Part shown: positions 15,327 through 24,337 of the stretch, piece after piece | Layout: every line of letters starts with the position of its first letter | How positions within the stretch are numbered: the first letter of the stretch is position 1 | Source: Pseudooceanicola antarcticus | GTDB lineage: Bacteria; Pseudomonadota; Alphaproteobacteria; Rhodobacterales; Rhodobacteraceae | Assembly: GCF_900215355.1 (NCBI RefSeq) | Contig: NZ_OBEA01000004.1 | Coordinates: 310,001 to 374,000 of the forward strand | Direction: 5' to 3' | Length of the DNA: 64,000 nucleotides | Position numbers and translations under genes: made by a program | The notes under the pieces: model-generated | Told to the model about the DNA's origin: nothing | Seen by the model: the letters and a program-made list of their open reading frames with translations, nothing else | The model's database searches: none

Positions 15327-16970
15327 TCAGCTTCCGTTGCGCTCAGCCCGCAGGCCACGCCAGATGGCGAAGCACATCACCAGCAGAACGATGGTGAAGG
15401 GCAGACCCGTCGAGATCACCATGGATTGCAGCGATGCCAAGCCCCCGGCCGAGAGCAGCAGCACGATGGCCACGGCGCCCTCGAAGATGCACCAGAAGAC
15501 CCGCTGGGGCACCGGCGCATCGACCTTGCCGCCCGCGGTGATCGTGTCGATCACCAGCGAACCGGAGTCCGAGGAGGTGACGAAGAAGACGATCACCAGC
15601 ACGATGCCGATCAGCGAGGTGATCCCCGCCAGCGGCAGCGCGTCGAGCATCTTGAACAGCTGCACCGGCAGATCGGCGTCCTGCGCCGCGGTGTAGCCGT
15701 CCTGCACGACCTGCTGGATCGCCACGCCGCCGAAGACCGACATCCACAGGACGCAGACCAGCGAGGGGATCAGCAGCACGCAGATGACGAATTCGCGCAC
15801 CGAACGACCGCGCGAGACACGGGCGATGAACATGCCGACGAAGGGGCTCCAGGAGATCCACCAGGCCCAATAGAAGCTGGTCCAGCCCTGCATGAAGTTG
15901 ACGTCCTCACGGCCCACCGGGTTCGACAGCGCCGGCAGGTACTCCACATAGGCCACCAGGTAGTCGGCAAAGCCCGTCAGAATGGCCAGCGTCGGCCCTG
16001 CGATCAGCACGAAGAGCAGCAGCAGGAAGGCCAGGCCCATGTTGATCTCGGACAGGATCTTCACCCCGCCGTCGAGACCACGCAGCACCGAGATCAGGGC
16101 GATGGCGGTGATCCCGGTGATCAGCAGAACCTCGACGGTGTCGTTGACCGGGATGCCGAAGAGCTCGGCCAGGCCGGCGTTGGCCTGCGTCGCGCCGAAA
16201 CCAAGCGAGGTGGCCAGGCCGAAGAGCGTGGCGAAGACCGCGAGGATGTCGATGCAATGGCCCCACCATCCCCAGACGCGTTCGCCCAGGACCGGGTAGA
16301 AGGCCGAGCGGATGGTCAGGGGCAGACCCTTGTTGTAGCTGAAGAGCGCCAGCGCCAGCGCCACCACGGCATAGATCGCCCAGGGGTGCAGCCCCCAGTG
16401 GAAGATCGTCGCCGCCATGCCCAGCCGGATGGCCGCGGCCTCGTCACCTGCCGCGGCACCCAGGGGGGCCCAGTCGGTGCGTACGCCGCCCTCTGCGGCG
16501 GTGCCGCCCAGGGAGCTGGAGAAGTGGCTCATCGGTTCCGAGACGCCGTAGAACATCAGCCCGATGCCCATACCGGCGGCAAAGAGCATGGCGAACCAGC
16601 CGATGTAGCTGTAATCGGGCGTCGCCTCTGCCCCACCGAGGCGGACCGAACCCAGCGGGGTCACGATCAGCAGCAGGCAGAACAGCACGAAGATGTTGGC
16701 GGCGCCGAGGAAGAACCAGTCAAAGCCCTTGGTCACCGCTCCGAAGAGCCATGAGAAGGCGGTGCCGGCCTGTTCCGGCAGCGCCAGCGTGTAGAAGACG
16801 AAGGCCACAACCGCCAGTCCCGAGACCAGGAACACCGGGTTGTGGATGTCGAAGCCGAAGGGCCCGACCTGGCCGTCGATATTGTCCTGACCGATCTCGT
16901 ATTCGGTGTCGATGATATCCGCCGCCCCTTCCGGAGCCGGGATACCCTGTTCGTCGATATCGTCACTCAT
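15327..16970 (-). CDS. BCCT-family betaine/choline/carnitine transporter
   Basis: Inner-membrane protein of 547 aa with about twelve TM segments. Family signatures are clear: GMGIGLMFYGVSEPMSHF in the TM3 region and WAWWISWSPFVGMFIARVSR in TM8, the aromatic box that binds quaternary ammonium groups. The N-terminus is acidic (MSDDIDEQGIPAPEG) and the C-terminal cytoplasmic tail is very short, so strong osmotic gating as in BetP is not expected. Substrate is probably glycine betaine, choline or DMSP. A universal stress protein gene lies 12 bp upstream. Confidence 0.94.
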   Translation of the reverse strand: MSDDIDEQGIPAPEGAADIIDTEYEIGQDNIDGQVGPFGFDIHNPVFLVSGLAVVAFVFYTLALPEQAGTAFSWLFGAVTKGFDWFFLGAANIFVLFCLLLIVTPLGSVRLGGAEATPDYSYIGWFAMLFAAGMGIGLMFYGVSEPMSHFSSSLGGTAAEGGVRTDWAPLGAAAGDEAAAIRLGMAATIFHWGLHPWAIYAVVALALALFSYNKGLPLTIRSAFYPVLGERVWGWWGHCIDILAVFATLFGLATSLGFGATQANAGLAELFGIPVNDTVEVLLITGITAIALISVLRGLDGGVKILSEINMGLAFLLLLFVLIAGPTLAILTGFADYLVAYVEYLPALSNPVGREDVNFMQGWTSFYWAWWISWSPFVGMFIARVSRGRSVREFVICVLLIPSLVCVLWMSVFGGVAIQQVVQDGYTAAQDADLPVQLFKMLDALPLAGITSLIGIVLVIVFFVTSSDSGSLVIDTITAGGKVDAPVPQRVFWCIFEGAVAIVLLLSAGGLASLQSMVISTGLPFTIVLLVMCFAIWRGLRAERNGS

Positions 16971-16982
16971 TTCTATTCTCCC

Positions 16983-17399
16983 TCAGCCGCGCACGATCAT
17001 CACGGATACCTTGGCGTGGCTCGCCAGGTGCCCCCCGTGGGAGGGCCAGATGTAATCGGTGATGTTGGGCACGTGGCTTTCCATGACCACCAGGTCGGCG
17101 CCGCATTCGTCGACCGCTTCCAGCAGGGCGCGGTTGAGGTCGGCGGTGACATCCGGGTCCAGCTTGGCAAGGGCCTCGGTGCTGACACCATGGGACAGGC
17201 CTTCGGCCTTGGCGAAGTCCTCCAGCTTCTCGCGGTACTCGTCGGGCGTATGCCCCATCGAGCCGGGAAGCGCCGATGTAACGCCCACGTAGACAAGCGA
17301 TGCCCCGAAGCTATCCGCGAGCTTGGCCGCGGTGCTCAGGGATTTCTCCAGCTTGTCGACATGGGCGAGATCCACCGGCACCATGATCTTGGTGTACAT
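16983..17399 (-). CDS. Universal stress protein (UspA family)
   Basis: Single-domain protein of 138 aa starting MYTKIMVPVDLAHVDKLEKS, with AAGGAGG before the ATG. The fold's conserved D in VPVDLAHVD is present, but the usual ATP loop G-x2-G-x9-G-S/T is altered to SHGGHLASHAKVSVMIVRG. The gene lies 12 bp upstream of the BCCT transporter. A similar pairing is known for TeaD with the ectoine transporter TeaABC, where the stress protein modulates uptake, so a regulatory role here is a reasonable inference. Confidence 0.88.
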   Translation of the reverse strand: MYTKIMVPVDLAHVDKLEKSLSTAAKLADSFGASLVYVGVTSALPGSMGHTPDEYREKLEDFAKAEGLSHGVSTEALAKLDPDVTADLNRALLEAVDECGADLVVMESHVPNITDYIWPSHGGHLASHAKVSVMIVRG

Positions 17400-17607
17400 T
17401 CTGACCTCCTTCTCGTTCCGTGCAGGGTTCTCTTGGCGGGATCTGGTCCCGAACCGCTGCGGGGCGGTATTGCCCCTGGGCAAAGACTAGGACGTTTCAC
17501 GCCGTGACAAGGACGTGACGCGCTGCCTTTGCGCGCAAAAACGACATTTCCACGTCGCTCCTTGCCCGCAGCTCTACCAGAACGGGTAATTCCCTCGGGT
17601 GCAACCT

Positions 17608-17637
17608 GAAAGGGCCCCGCATGCGCGAGGCCCTTTC
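17608..17637 (-). terminator. Hairpin after acuI
   Basis: A 9-bp stem, GAAAGGGCC and GGCCCTTTC, with a 12-nt loop lies 28 bp past the acuI stop. No clear T-run follows leftwards, so termination strength is uncertain. Confidence 0.5.
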
Positions 17638-17664
17638 GGTACATTTCCGGCCGGAAGCGGGGGC

Positions 17665-18660
17665 TCAGGCGCCCAGGTCGACGACGACGCGGCCCTTGAC
17701 CTGGCCCGAGAGGATCTCGGCGCCCAGCTTCGGCAGATCCTCCAGCGTCGCGGGCTGGATCATGCCCTCGAGCTTGGCCATCGGCAGGTCCCGCGCCACC
17801 CGTTCCCAGGCGCGCAGGCGGTTCTCGTAGGGCTGCATCACGCTGTCGATGCCCAGCAGGTTCACGCCGCGCAGCAGGAAGGGAATGACCGTGGCAGGCA
17901 GCTTGGAGCCCCCCGCCAGACCCACGGCGGCGACCGAGGCGCCATAGGACATCTGGCCCAGCACACGGGCCAGCATCTCGCCACCGACGGCGTCGACGCA
18001 GCCGGCCCAGGTCTCGCTTTCCAAGGGCCGCTTCACGGTCTCGGCCAGATCGGCGCGGGGCACGATCTGCGTGGCTCCGAGCGCGGTCAGGTAGTCGGCG
18101 GTCTCGGGCCGTCCGGTGACGGCGGCCACCTCGTAGCCCAGGTGCCCCAGGATCGCCGTGGCGACCGAGCCCACGCCACCGGCGGCCCCGGTCACCAGCA
18201 CCGGGCCCTTGCCCGGCACCAGCCCGTGGTCCTCAAGTGCCATCACCGCCAGCATGGCAGTGAAACCGGCGGTGCCGACCGCCATGGCCTCACGCGGGGT
18301 CAGCCCCTCGGGCAGCGGCACCAGCCAGTCGGCCTTCACCCGCGCCTTCTGCGCGTAGCCGCCCCAATAGGCCTCGCCGACCCGCCAGCCGGTCAGCACC
18401 ACCTTGTCGCCGGGGCTGTAGCGCGGATCGTCCGAGGCCTCGACCGTGCCGGCGAAGTCGATGCCGGGCACATGGGGGTAGTTGCGCACCAACCCGCCGC
18501 CCTTGGCCGACAGGCAGAGCCCGTCCTTGTAGTTGACGGTCGAATATTCGACCGCCACCAGCACCTCGCCAGCCGGCAGGTCCGCTTCCGAGATCTCGCG
18601 GATCACGGCCTGCGCCTCCTCCGCGCCCTCGGGCTTCTCCATCATCAAGGCCTTGAACAT
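17665..18660 (-). CDS. acuI: Acryloyl-CoA reductase / MDR oxidoreductase
   Basis: Zinc-free medium-chain dehydrogenase of 331 aa (MFKALMMEKPEGAEEAQAVI). GGAG precedes the ATG. The NADPH Rossmann loop is VTGAAGGVGSVATAILG, and the YhdH/AcuI-type signatures YSTVNYKDGL and VPGIDFAGTV are present. In roseobacters AcuI reduces acryloyl-CoA from DMSP breakdown. No ddd, dmd or acuR genes are in this window, so the role in DMSP or 3-hydroxypropionate detoxification is inferred from family only. Confidence 0.88.
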   Translation of the reverse strand: MFKALMMEKPEGAEEAQAVIREISEADLPAGEVLVAVEYSTVNYKDGLCLSAKGGGLVRNYPHVPGIDFAGTVEASDDPRYSPGDKVVLTGWRVGEAYWGGYAQKARVKADWLVPLPEGLTPREAMAVGTAGFTAMLAVMALEDHGLVPGKGPVLVTGAAGGVGSVATAILGHLGYEVAAVTGRPETADYLTALGATQIVPRADLAETVKRPLESETWAGCVDAVGGEMLARVLGQMSYGASVAAVGLAGGSKLPATVIPFLLRGVNLLGIDSVMQPYENRLRAWERVARDLPMAKLEGMIQPATLEDLPKLGAEILSGQVKGRVVVDLGA

Positions 18661-18695
18661 CTCACTCCCTTTCTCCCCCTCCTCTTGGGGCCGTC

Positions 18696-19208
18696 TCAAC
18701 CTCGCCCGGTCTCGGGCATAAGGAACAGGTCGGTATCGCCGGGGTTCTGCCCGGCGGCGGTCAGCATCGCGTGGATCTGTCCACGGTGATGGGTCTGGTG
18801 GTTGAAGAAATGCAGGATCAGCGTCGCCAGGGGCTTGCTGATCTCGCGTTGTGCCGCGCCCGAGAACCAGGTCAGCGCGCCGGTCAGATCCAGCGCGCCC
18901 AGGCCCTCGGCCCAGACCTGGATATGACCGTCCATGCGAAAGCGCTCGGCCTGCCATTCGGCCAGGGTGCCGTGGAGCTTCGCACTCTCCTTGATACCAA
19001 CGGAGGGTGCGGGCAGACCGGCGAAGCGCGACATCCAGATGGTGTCGCCCCACAGGAGGTGGTTCGCCGTGCCCAGGATCGAGCCGAAGAAGGCGCCACG
19101 GTCAAGGCTCAGCTCATCGGGCGAAAGCTTCGCCATGGCGGCGCCGGCCTGGCGATTCTGCCAGGCGTTGTACTGCGCCATGGTACAGCAATATTCGGGG
19201 CTGATCAT
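18696..19208 (-). CDS. DinB-family four-helix-bundle protein (170 aa)
   Basis: Helical protein with the DinB/YfiT metal triad: His in ILGTANHLLWGDTIW and two His in FFNHQTHHRGQIHAML. MISPEYCCTMAQYNAWQNRQ is the usual family start, and GGGAGG precedes the ATG. Some members use mycothiol or bacillithiol, but in proteobacteria the substrate is unknown. It lies 35 bp upstream of acuI in the same direction and may be co-transcribed. Confidence 0.88.
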   Translation of the reverse strand: MISPEYCCTMAQYNAWQNRQAGAAMAKLSPDELSLDRGAFFGSILGTANHLLWGDTIWMSRFAGLPAPSVGIKESAKLHGTLAEWQAERFRMDGHIQVWAEGLGALDLTGALTWFSGAAQREISKPLATLILHFFNHQTHHRGQIHAMLTAAGQNPGDTDLFLMPETGRG

Positions 19209-19278
19209 CTTGGCCTCCCGTCGCGTCGTGACCGGATATCAACGCGCCGCCGCGCCGAATGCAAGCCCCCTTCCCTGC

Positions 19279-19322
19279 GACAGAAAAAGCGGCGGACCCG
19301 GACCGGCCCCGCCGCTTCTGTC
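19279..19322 (-). terminator. Rho-independent terminator of the ABC operon
   Basis: An AGCGGCGG/CCGCCGCT stem is extended by GACAGA/TCTGTC with an AAA bulge. Leftwards the GC stem runs directly into five T residues. It lies 117 bp after the permease stop. Confidence 0.7.
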
Positions 19323-19438
19323 AGTCCTTGCCTAAGGACCGTTGGCGATGTGTCGCCGGGAGCCTGTCCTGCGCGGGTCAGGGCTCCGCCCGTTCGACCC
19401 TGACACGCTCCCCCGGAGCGTTTCCGAGACGGGTCTCA

Positions 19439-20212
19439 CTACATCGACGAGCGGTGTGCCCAGCCGGTCATGCGGCGCTCGATCCAGGCCATGATCGCGT
19501 ACATGACGATGCCCTCTATGGCGAGCATGACAAGGCCCGCGAAGACCAACGGCACGTTGAAACGGCTCTGCGCCGCCGCCATCATGTTGCCCAGACCATT
19601 GTTAGAGCCCACGGTCTCCGACAGCACCGAGCCGACGAAGGCCAGGGTGATCGCCACCTTCAGCGAGGCGAAGAAGTAGGGCATCGAGCGCGGGATGCCG
19701 ACCTTGATCATGATGTCCATCTTCTTGGCGCCGAGGGCGCGCAGGATGTCCTCGGTCTCGGGCTCGATGGTGGCAAGGCCCGTGGCCACGTTGACCACGA
19801 TCGGGAAGAACGAGATCAGGAAGGCGGTGATGATCGCGGGCACCGAGCCGATGCCGAACCAGATGATGAGAATCGGCACCACGGCCACCTTCGGGATGGC
19901 GTTGAAGCCGATCATCAGCGGGTAGAGACCGGCATAGATCGAGCGCGACCAGCCGATCAGAAGCCCGATGGCGAGCCCGCCGACCATGGCCAGCGCGAAG
20001 CCCAGCAGAGTGGTGTAGAGCGTCTGCAGGGAGTTCGACCAGATCGCACCCCAGTATTGCACGATGGCCTCGGCAATGCGCGAGGGCGCGGGCAGGAAGG
20101 TCACCGGCAGATCGAAGAGCCAGACCGCAGCCTCCCACAGGGCGAAAAGCGCGGCGGTATAGATCCAGGGGGCAAGCTGGATGAAGGTCAGCCCCTTCTT
20201 CTGCGCGCTCAT
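19439..20212 (-). CDS. ABC transporter permease (SsuC/TauC/ThiX type)
   Basis: 257 aa with about six TM helices and the cytoplasmic EAA-like loop ILRALGAKKMDIMIKVGIPR that docks the ATPase. The ATG overlaps the ATPase stop by 4 bp (ATGA). It belongs to the binding-protein-dependent permeases for nitrate, sulfonate or pyrimidine-like compounds. The import substrate cannot be fixed from sequence. It is the last gene of the three-gene unit. Confidence 0.93.
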   Translation of the reverse strand: MSAQKKGLTFIQLAPWIYTAALFALWEAAVWLFDLPVTFLPAPSRIAEAIVQYWGAIWSNSLQTLYTTLLGFALAMVGGLAIGLLIGWSRSIYAGLYPLMIGFNAIPKVAVVPILIIWFGIGSVPAIITAFLISFFPIVVNVATGLATIEPETEDILRALGAKKMDIMIKVGIPRSMPYFFASLKVAITLAFVGSVLSETVGSNNGLGNMMAAAQSRFNVPLVFAGLVMLAIEGIVMYAIMAWIERRMTGWAHRSSM

Positions 20213-20994
20213 GCGGCGTCCCTCGCGCGGGCGATCTCGGAATGCAGGTCCTGCACCAGGTGGTTGAAGTCGTTGTCGAAGAGCAGATCCAGCTCGCGCG
20301 GGCGCTCGAAGGGCACCCGGTGATCGGCGATGACCCGGCCAGGCCGGGCCGAGAGCACCAGGATGCGATCCGCCAGGAAGGCGCTTTCGCGCAGGTCATG
20401 GGTCACCAGCATCACCGTCACGTCGCTGCTGGCATGCAGGTCGCGGATCACGCACCAGAGCTCTTCGCGGGTGAAGGCGTCGAGCGCACCGAAGGGCTCG
20501 TCCAGCATCAGAAGCTCGGGCTCGTGGATCAGCGCGCGGCAGAGGTTGGCGCGCTGCTGCATGCCGCCCGACAGCTGCCAGGGATACTTGGGGCCGAAGC
20601 CCTTGAGACCGACGAGCTCCAGCAGGTGCTCGGCCTTCTCGATGTATTCCTTGCGGTGCGTGCGGATGCGGCGGCGGTGTTTCTCGACGATCTCCAGCGG
20701 CAGCAGGATATTGTCGAGCGTGGTGCGCCAGGGCAGCATGATCGGGTTCTGGAAGGCCATGCCGACGATCGAGATCGGCTTGGTCACCTCCTGCCCCGCC
20801 ACGACGACAGCGCCCTTCTGGGGGCGCTGCAGGCCGGTGGTCAGTTTCATAAGGGTGGACTTGCCACAGCCCGAGGGGCCGACCACGGCGACAAACTCGC
20901 CGCGGTCCATTTTCACGTTCAACCCCGAGACCGCCAGGGTGCCTTCCGGCCCCCCGTAGCGCATCTCGACGTCATCAATATTCACAAGATGCAT
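20209..20994 (-). CDS. ABC transporter ATP-binding protein
   Basis: 261 aa starting MHLVNIDDVEMRYGGPEGTL. Walker A is GPSGCGKST, the Q-loop is GMAFQNPIMLPWRT, the signature is LSGGMQQRANLCRALI, Walker B is LLMLDEPFGALD, and the switch is VTHDLRESAFLADRI. This is the nitrate/sulfonate/taurine class that pairs with NMT1/THI5-like binding proteins. It is flanked by its binding protein and its permease in one leftward unit. Confidence 0.95.
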   Translation of the reverse strand: MHLVNIDDVEMRYGGPEGTLAVSGLNVKMDRGEFVAVVGPSGCGKSTLMKLTTGLQRPQKGAVVVAGQEVTKPISIVGMAFQNPIMLPWRTTLDNILLPLEIVEKHRRRIRTHRKEYIEKAEHLLELVGLKGFGPKYPWQLSGGMQQRANLCRALIHEPELLMLDEPFGALDAFTREELWCVIRDLHASSDVTVMLVTHDLRESAFLADRILVLSARPGRVIADHRVPFERPRELDLLFDNDFNHLVQDLHSEIARARDAA

Positions 20995-21022
20995 ATGCAG
21001 TCTTTCCGGGTCGAAGGGTGCC

Positions 21023-22045
21023 TTACGGCAGCATCCGCTCTTCCGCCGCAGGCAGGAAGGAGCTGTCGAAGACATCCGCGGGGCCGACGGCGCCGGTCAG
21101 GCCCATGGGCGCTTTCAGCGCCTCGAAGGAGGCATCCAGACGGGCCGCGTCGATACCGCCCATGCCGTTTTCCTGTGCCCAGGGGGTGTTGATGTTCATG
21201 TCGATGGCCATCTGCAGGCGCTCTTCCTCGACGGCGGGGTCCAGGGTCGCATCACGGGCGACGACGGCGGCGGCACCTGCAGCCGGGTCTTCGATCGCGG
21301 CGGCGAAGCCCTTGATCACGGCGCGCAGGAAGCCGGTGACGGCTTCGGGGTTCTCGGCGGCGAAGGTCTCGTTGGCGAGGATCGCGTTGCCGTAGAGCTC
21401 GAGCCCGTGGTCGGCCATCAGGATGTTGACGATATCCTCTTCCGGCGTGCCCTGGGCCTTGAGGTTCAGGATGACCGAGAAGGCGAAACCGAAGACGCCG
21501 TCCACATCGCCATTGGCCAGCATCGGCTCACGCACCGGGAAGCCGATGGATTCGACGGTGACGGTCGAGGTGTCGATGCCGGCCACTTCCTGGAAGATCG
21601 GCCATTGGGCAAAGGCGCCATCGGGCGGCGGAGCGCCCAGGGTCTTGCCCTCGACGGACTTCGGATCCTCGGTGATGCCAAGCGACTTGCGCCCGACGAT
21701 GGCGAAGGTGGGCTTGTCATAGACCATGGCCACGCCGGTCACCGGCTGGGCCGGGTCCGCGTCGAGGAACTTGATCAGGCTGTTCATGTCACCGAAGCCC
21801 ATGTCGTAGAGCCCCGAGGCCACGCGCGGGATGGTGTTGACCGAGCCGGTGCCGGTGTCGATCGTGACGTTCAGGCCCTCTTCGGCGAAGAAGCCCATGT
21901 CCTCGGCCAGCAGGAAGCCTGCGGCGGGGCCTTCATAGCGCCAGTCGAGGGCGAATTTCAGATCGGTCTCGGCCTGCGCGGCAAAGGCGCTTGCGCTCAG
22001 GGCAAGGGCAGAGATCAGGGGAATGGCTTTCCTGCCAAGATACAT
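21023..22045 (-). CDS. ABC substrate-binding protein (NMT1/THI5-like)
   Basis: 340 aa with a signal peptide (IPLISALALSASAFAAQAET). The mature protein starts with the family hallmark LKFALDWRYEGPAAGFLLAE, then DMGFFAEEGLNVTI and the loop VASGLYDMGFGDMNS. It has no lipobox, so it is a free periplasmic protein. Members bind aromatic or heterocyclic nitrogen compounds, sulfonates or pyrimidine precursors. The neighbouring Rieske oxygenase suggests an aromatic or heterocyclic substrate, which is inference only. Confidence 0.93.
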   Translation of the reverse strand: MYLGRKAIPLISALALSASAFAAQAETDLKFALDWRYEGPAAGFLLAEDMGFFAEEGLNVTIDTGTGSVNTIPRVASGLYDMGFGDMNSLIKFLDADPAQPVTGVAMVYDKPTFAIVGRKSLGITEDPKSVEGKTLGAPPPDGAFAQWPIFQEVAGIDTSTVTVESIGFPVREPMLANGDVDGVFGFAFSVILNLKAQGTPEEDIVNILMADHGLELYGNAILANETFAAENPEAVTGFLRAVIKGFAAAIEDPAAGAAAVVARDATLDPAVEEERLQMAIDMNINTPWAQENGMGGIDAARLDASFEALKAPMGLTGAVGPADVFDSSFLPAAEERMLP

Positions 22046-22151
22046 GAGAAGTCCCGTCCATTGGTTGGTTCTATCCGCACCGGAACCGGCCAAGCCCGTC
22101 TCCTGGGCCGGCCGGAACCTTGCATGGGCGTAGAGAACCATCGCACTGACA

Positions 22152-22183
22152 ACGCATCCAGAGCATAAATTGGACTGATGCGT
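22152..22183. promoter_or_regulatory. Inverted repeat upstream of the ABC genes, possible LysR site
   Basis: Perfect 7-bp arms ACGCATC and GATGCGT are separated by 18 bp, about 110 bp before the binding-protein start and just past the lysR stop. Position fits an operator for the ABC unit. No binding evidence. Confidence 0.4.
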
Positions 22184-22208
22184 TCTAATTTTTAGTACGG
22201 TACGGGGG

Positions 22209-23123
22209 TCAGGCCGGAAGATCTCCGGTCTCGGCCCAGGCCTGGAGGTGGCCGCGCAGGTGGCGGCTGAAGTTGGCGGCGGCGACCGAGACCGCCGCAT
22301 CCGCCGCCCCGGCGATCAGCCGCTGCGGGCGGATTCCGTGATCGGTGAGCGGCAGGAAGACAAGCCGTCCGTCGCGCAGGTAGTCCTCGATCCCCACCGG
22401 GGTCATGATGCCAAGGGCCCCGCCCCGCGCCGCATGGGCGATCATGTAGGCCACCGAGGACGAGACGAACTGCGCCTTCAGCCGCAGGTCACGGGTTTCC
22501 AGAACGTGGTCGATCTCGCGCGCGATGGAGGTCGAGCCGTCTGGCAGCACCAGCTCGTAGCCCAGCAGGTGGTCCAGCTTGGCGGTCTTTCTCTGTGTGA
22601 TCGGGTGATCCGGCGCGGCGATGACCCCCAGCGGGAAATCCGCCCCCGCCACCTGGCGCAACGAAAGGCGCGGCGGCGGATTGAAGATCAGGCAGAGGTC
22701 GGCCCGGTCCTCGACCACCTCGCGGACGCATTGGTCCATGTCGAACTCGCGCACGAAGAACTCGACCCGCGGGTAGCGCTGCGAGAAGGTGTCGATGGCC
22801 GCTGGCAACAGACCCCAAAGCGGGCTGGCCACCGAGGCGATGGTCACCTGCCCCCGCGTGCCGGTCTTCAGCTGGCCGATCTCGGACACCGCGCGGTCGT
22901 ATTCCCTCAGCGTGCCGCGGATGTGCATCAGCAGGATCTCTCCGGCCGCCGTCGGCCGCATGCCGCGCGGCAGACGCTCGAAAAGCGGCACGCCGAGGTC
23001 GGCCTCGAGCTCCAGCACGTAGCGGTTGATGGCCGAGGGCGCGACGTTCACCGCTTCGGCGGCGGCACGGATCGAGCCATGGCGGGCAACGGCATCAATG
23101 TAGCGCAGGGAACGGTTGTGCAT
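22209..23123 (-). CDS. LysR-family transcriptional regulator
   Basis: 304 aa starting MHNRSLRYIDAVARHGSIRA. The winged helix contains AAAEAVNVAPSAINRYVLEL, followed by the periplasmic-binding-protein-like effector domain (GTRGQVTIASVASPLWGLLP, residues ~90-295). GGAG precedes the ATG. It is divergent from the Rieske oxygenase and upstream of the ABC genes, the classic position for a local activator sensing the imported substrate or a product. Confidence 0.93.
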   Translation of the reverse strand: MHNRSLRYIDAVARHGSIRAAAEAVNVAPSAINRYVLELEADLGVPLFERLPRGMRPTAAGEILLMHIRGTLREYDRAVSEIGQLKTGTRGQVTIASVASPLWGLLPAAIDTFSQRYPRVEFFVREFDMDQCVREVVEDRADLCLIFNPPPRLSLRQVAGADFPLGVIAAPDHPITQRKTAKLDHLLGYELVLPDGSTSIAREIDHVLETRDLRLKAQFVSSSVAYMIAHAARGGALGIMTPVGIEDYLRDGRLVFLPLTDHGIRPQRLIAGAADAAVSVAAANFSRHLRGHLQAWAETGDLPA

Positions 23124-23170
23124 GGGCGGCTCTCCTTCGCCCCGTGCACCGGGGCCTTGCGGCAGACCGT

Positions 23171-23224
23171 ACACATTTTTCGATGTGTTGCACCGCAAAA
23201 CGGCAATTTCCCTGAGCGCTCAGG
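23171..23224. promoter_or_regulatory. Two palindromes in the lysR/oxygenase divergent spacer
   Basis: ACACAT-TTTTCG-ATGTGT (23171-23188) and the perfect 14-bp palindrome CCTGAGCGCTCAGG (23211-23224) lie between the two divergent starts. They are good candidates for LysR binding or activation sites. Neither is shown to function. Confidence 0.45.
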
Positions 23225-23262
23225 ACCGCCATACCCGCCAGGTCAGATCGAAGGAGACGCCC

Positions 23263-24315
23263 ATGGCCCGCGCCCATCTTACCGAAGACCAGCCAAGCGA
23301 AGAGGCCATCGCGGGCTTCCGCGCAGGCATGCGGCCCTTCTGGCACCCGGTCCTGGCCGGGGCGGACCTGAGCGACAAACCCGTCGCCGTCCGCCTGCTT
23401 GGCCAGCGCCTCGTGCTGGCGCGGATGGGAGCGACGGTGCAGGTCTTTCCCGACACCTGCTCTCATTTCCAGGCCCAGCTTTCGCTGGGCAAGGTCGTCA
23501 CGGTGGATGGCAAGCCGGCGTTGCAATGCCCCTACCACGGCTGGGCCTTCGGCGAGGGCGGTCGCTGCGCGCGCATCCCGCAGCTGCCCGAGGGGCGCAA
23601 GATCCCCGCCGCAGCCGATCTGACGGCCTACCGGGCGCGCGAGGCCTATGGGCTGATCTGGGTCTGCCTGGCCGAGCAGGCCACCTACGACCTGCCCCCC
23701 TTCCCCGAACACGACGATCCCGCCTTCCGCAAGATACGTCTCAACGAGGCGGAAGAGATGCGCACCTCCGCGACCCGGATGATCATGGGCACGCTCGACG
23801 ATACGCATTTTCCCTGGGTCCACGAAGGCATCCTGGGGTCCCAGGATCATCCCAAACCGCCCGAGCACGAGGTCTGGCGCGAGGGCAGCCAGCTGGTGCT
23901 CAGCTACGAGACCGAACAGCCGCCCGGGCTGATGACCGGCGGCGGCGCTGGGGCGGCGCCCGTCAAGCTGCGCTACACCGATTACGTCGGCATGCCCAAC
24001 GTGATCCGGCTGGTAAAGGACAGCCCCGGCGGGCGCTACGTGATCTGGCTGGCCACCTGCCCGGTGGACTGGAACCGCACCCGCAATTTCTGGATCTTCG
24101 CCCGCGACTACGACACCGCCCCGGAGCGCGACGCCACCTATACCGAGATGGCCGCCCATGTCCGTCAGCAGGACAAGCCGATCATCGAGAGCCAGCGCCC
24201 CTGGTTGCTGCCGCCCTTCTGGAGCAAGGTGGAACTGCCGATCCGGCCCGGCGACCTGCCGCTGATCCAGTATCAGAAATGGCTCGAGAAGCTGGGCATC
24301 GTCACCGCGATCTGA
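23263..24315 (+). CDS. Rieske [2Fe-2S] non-heme iron oxygenase, alpha subunit type
   Basis: 350 aa (MARAHLTEDQPSEEAIAGFR). The Rieske motif is CSH at residues ~66-68 and CPYHGW ~20 residues later. The catalytic mononuclear iron site is GTLDDTHFPWVH (D-x2-H-x4-H). The size and the C-terminal domain resemble VanA-like aromatic oxygenases/demethylases. No reductase or ferredoxin gene is adjacent, so electrons must come from elsewhere. It is the only gene on this side of the LysR promoter and is probably the first catabolic step for the compound imported by the neighbouring ABC system. Confidence 0.92.
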   Translation: MARAHLTEDQPSEEAIAGFRAGMRPFWHPVLAGADLSDKPVAVRLLGQRLVLARMGATVQVFPDTCSHFQAQLSLGKVVTVDGKPALQCPYHGWAFGEGGRCARIPQLPEGRKIPAAADLTAYRAREAYGLIWVCLAEQATYDLPPFPEHDDPAFRKIRLNEAEEMRTSATRMIMGTLDDTHFPWVHEGILGSQDHPKPPEHEVWREGSQLVLSYETEQPPGLMTGGGAGAAPVKLRYTDYVGMPNVIRLVKDSPGGRYVIWLATCPVDWNRTRNFWIFARDYDTAPERDATYTEMAAHVRQQDKPIIESQRPWLLPPFWSKVELPIRPGDLPLIQYQKWLEKLGIVTAI

Positions 24316-24337
24316 CATCGGGAGGGGCTCTGCCACC

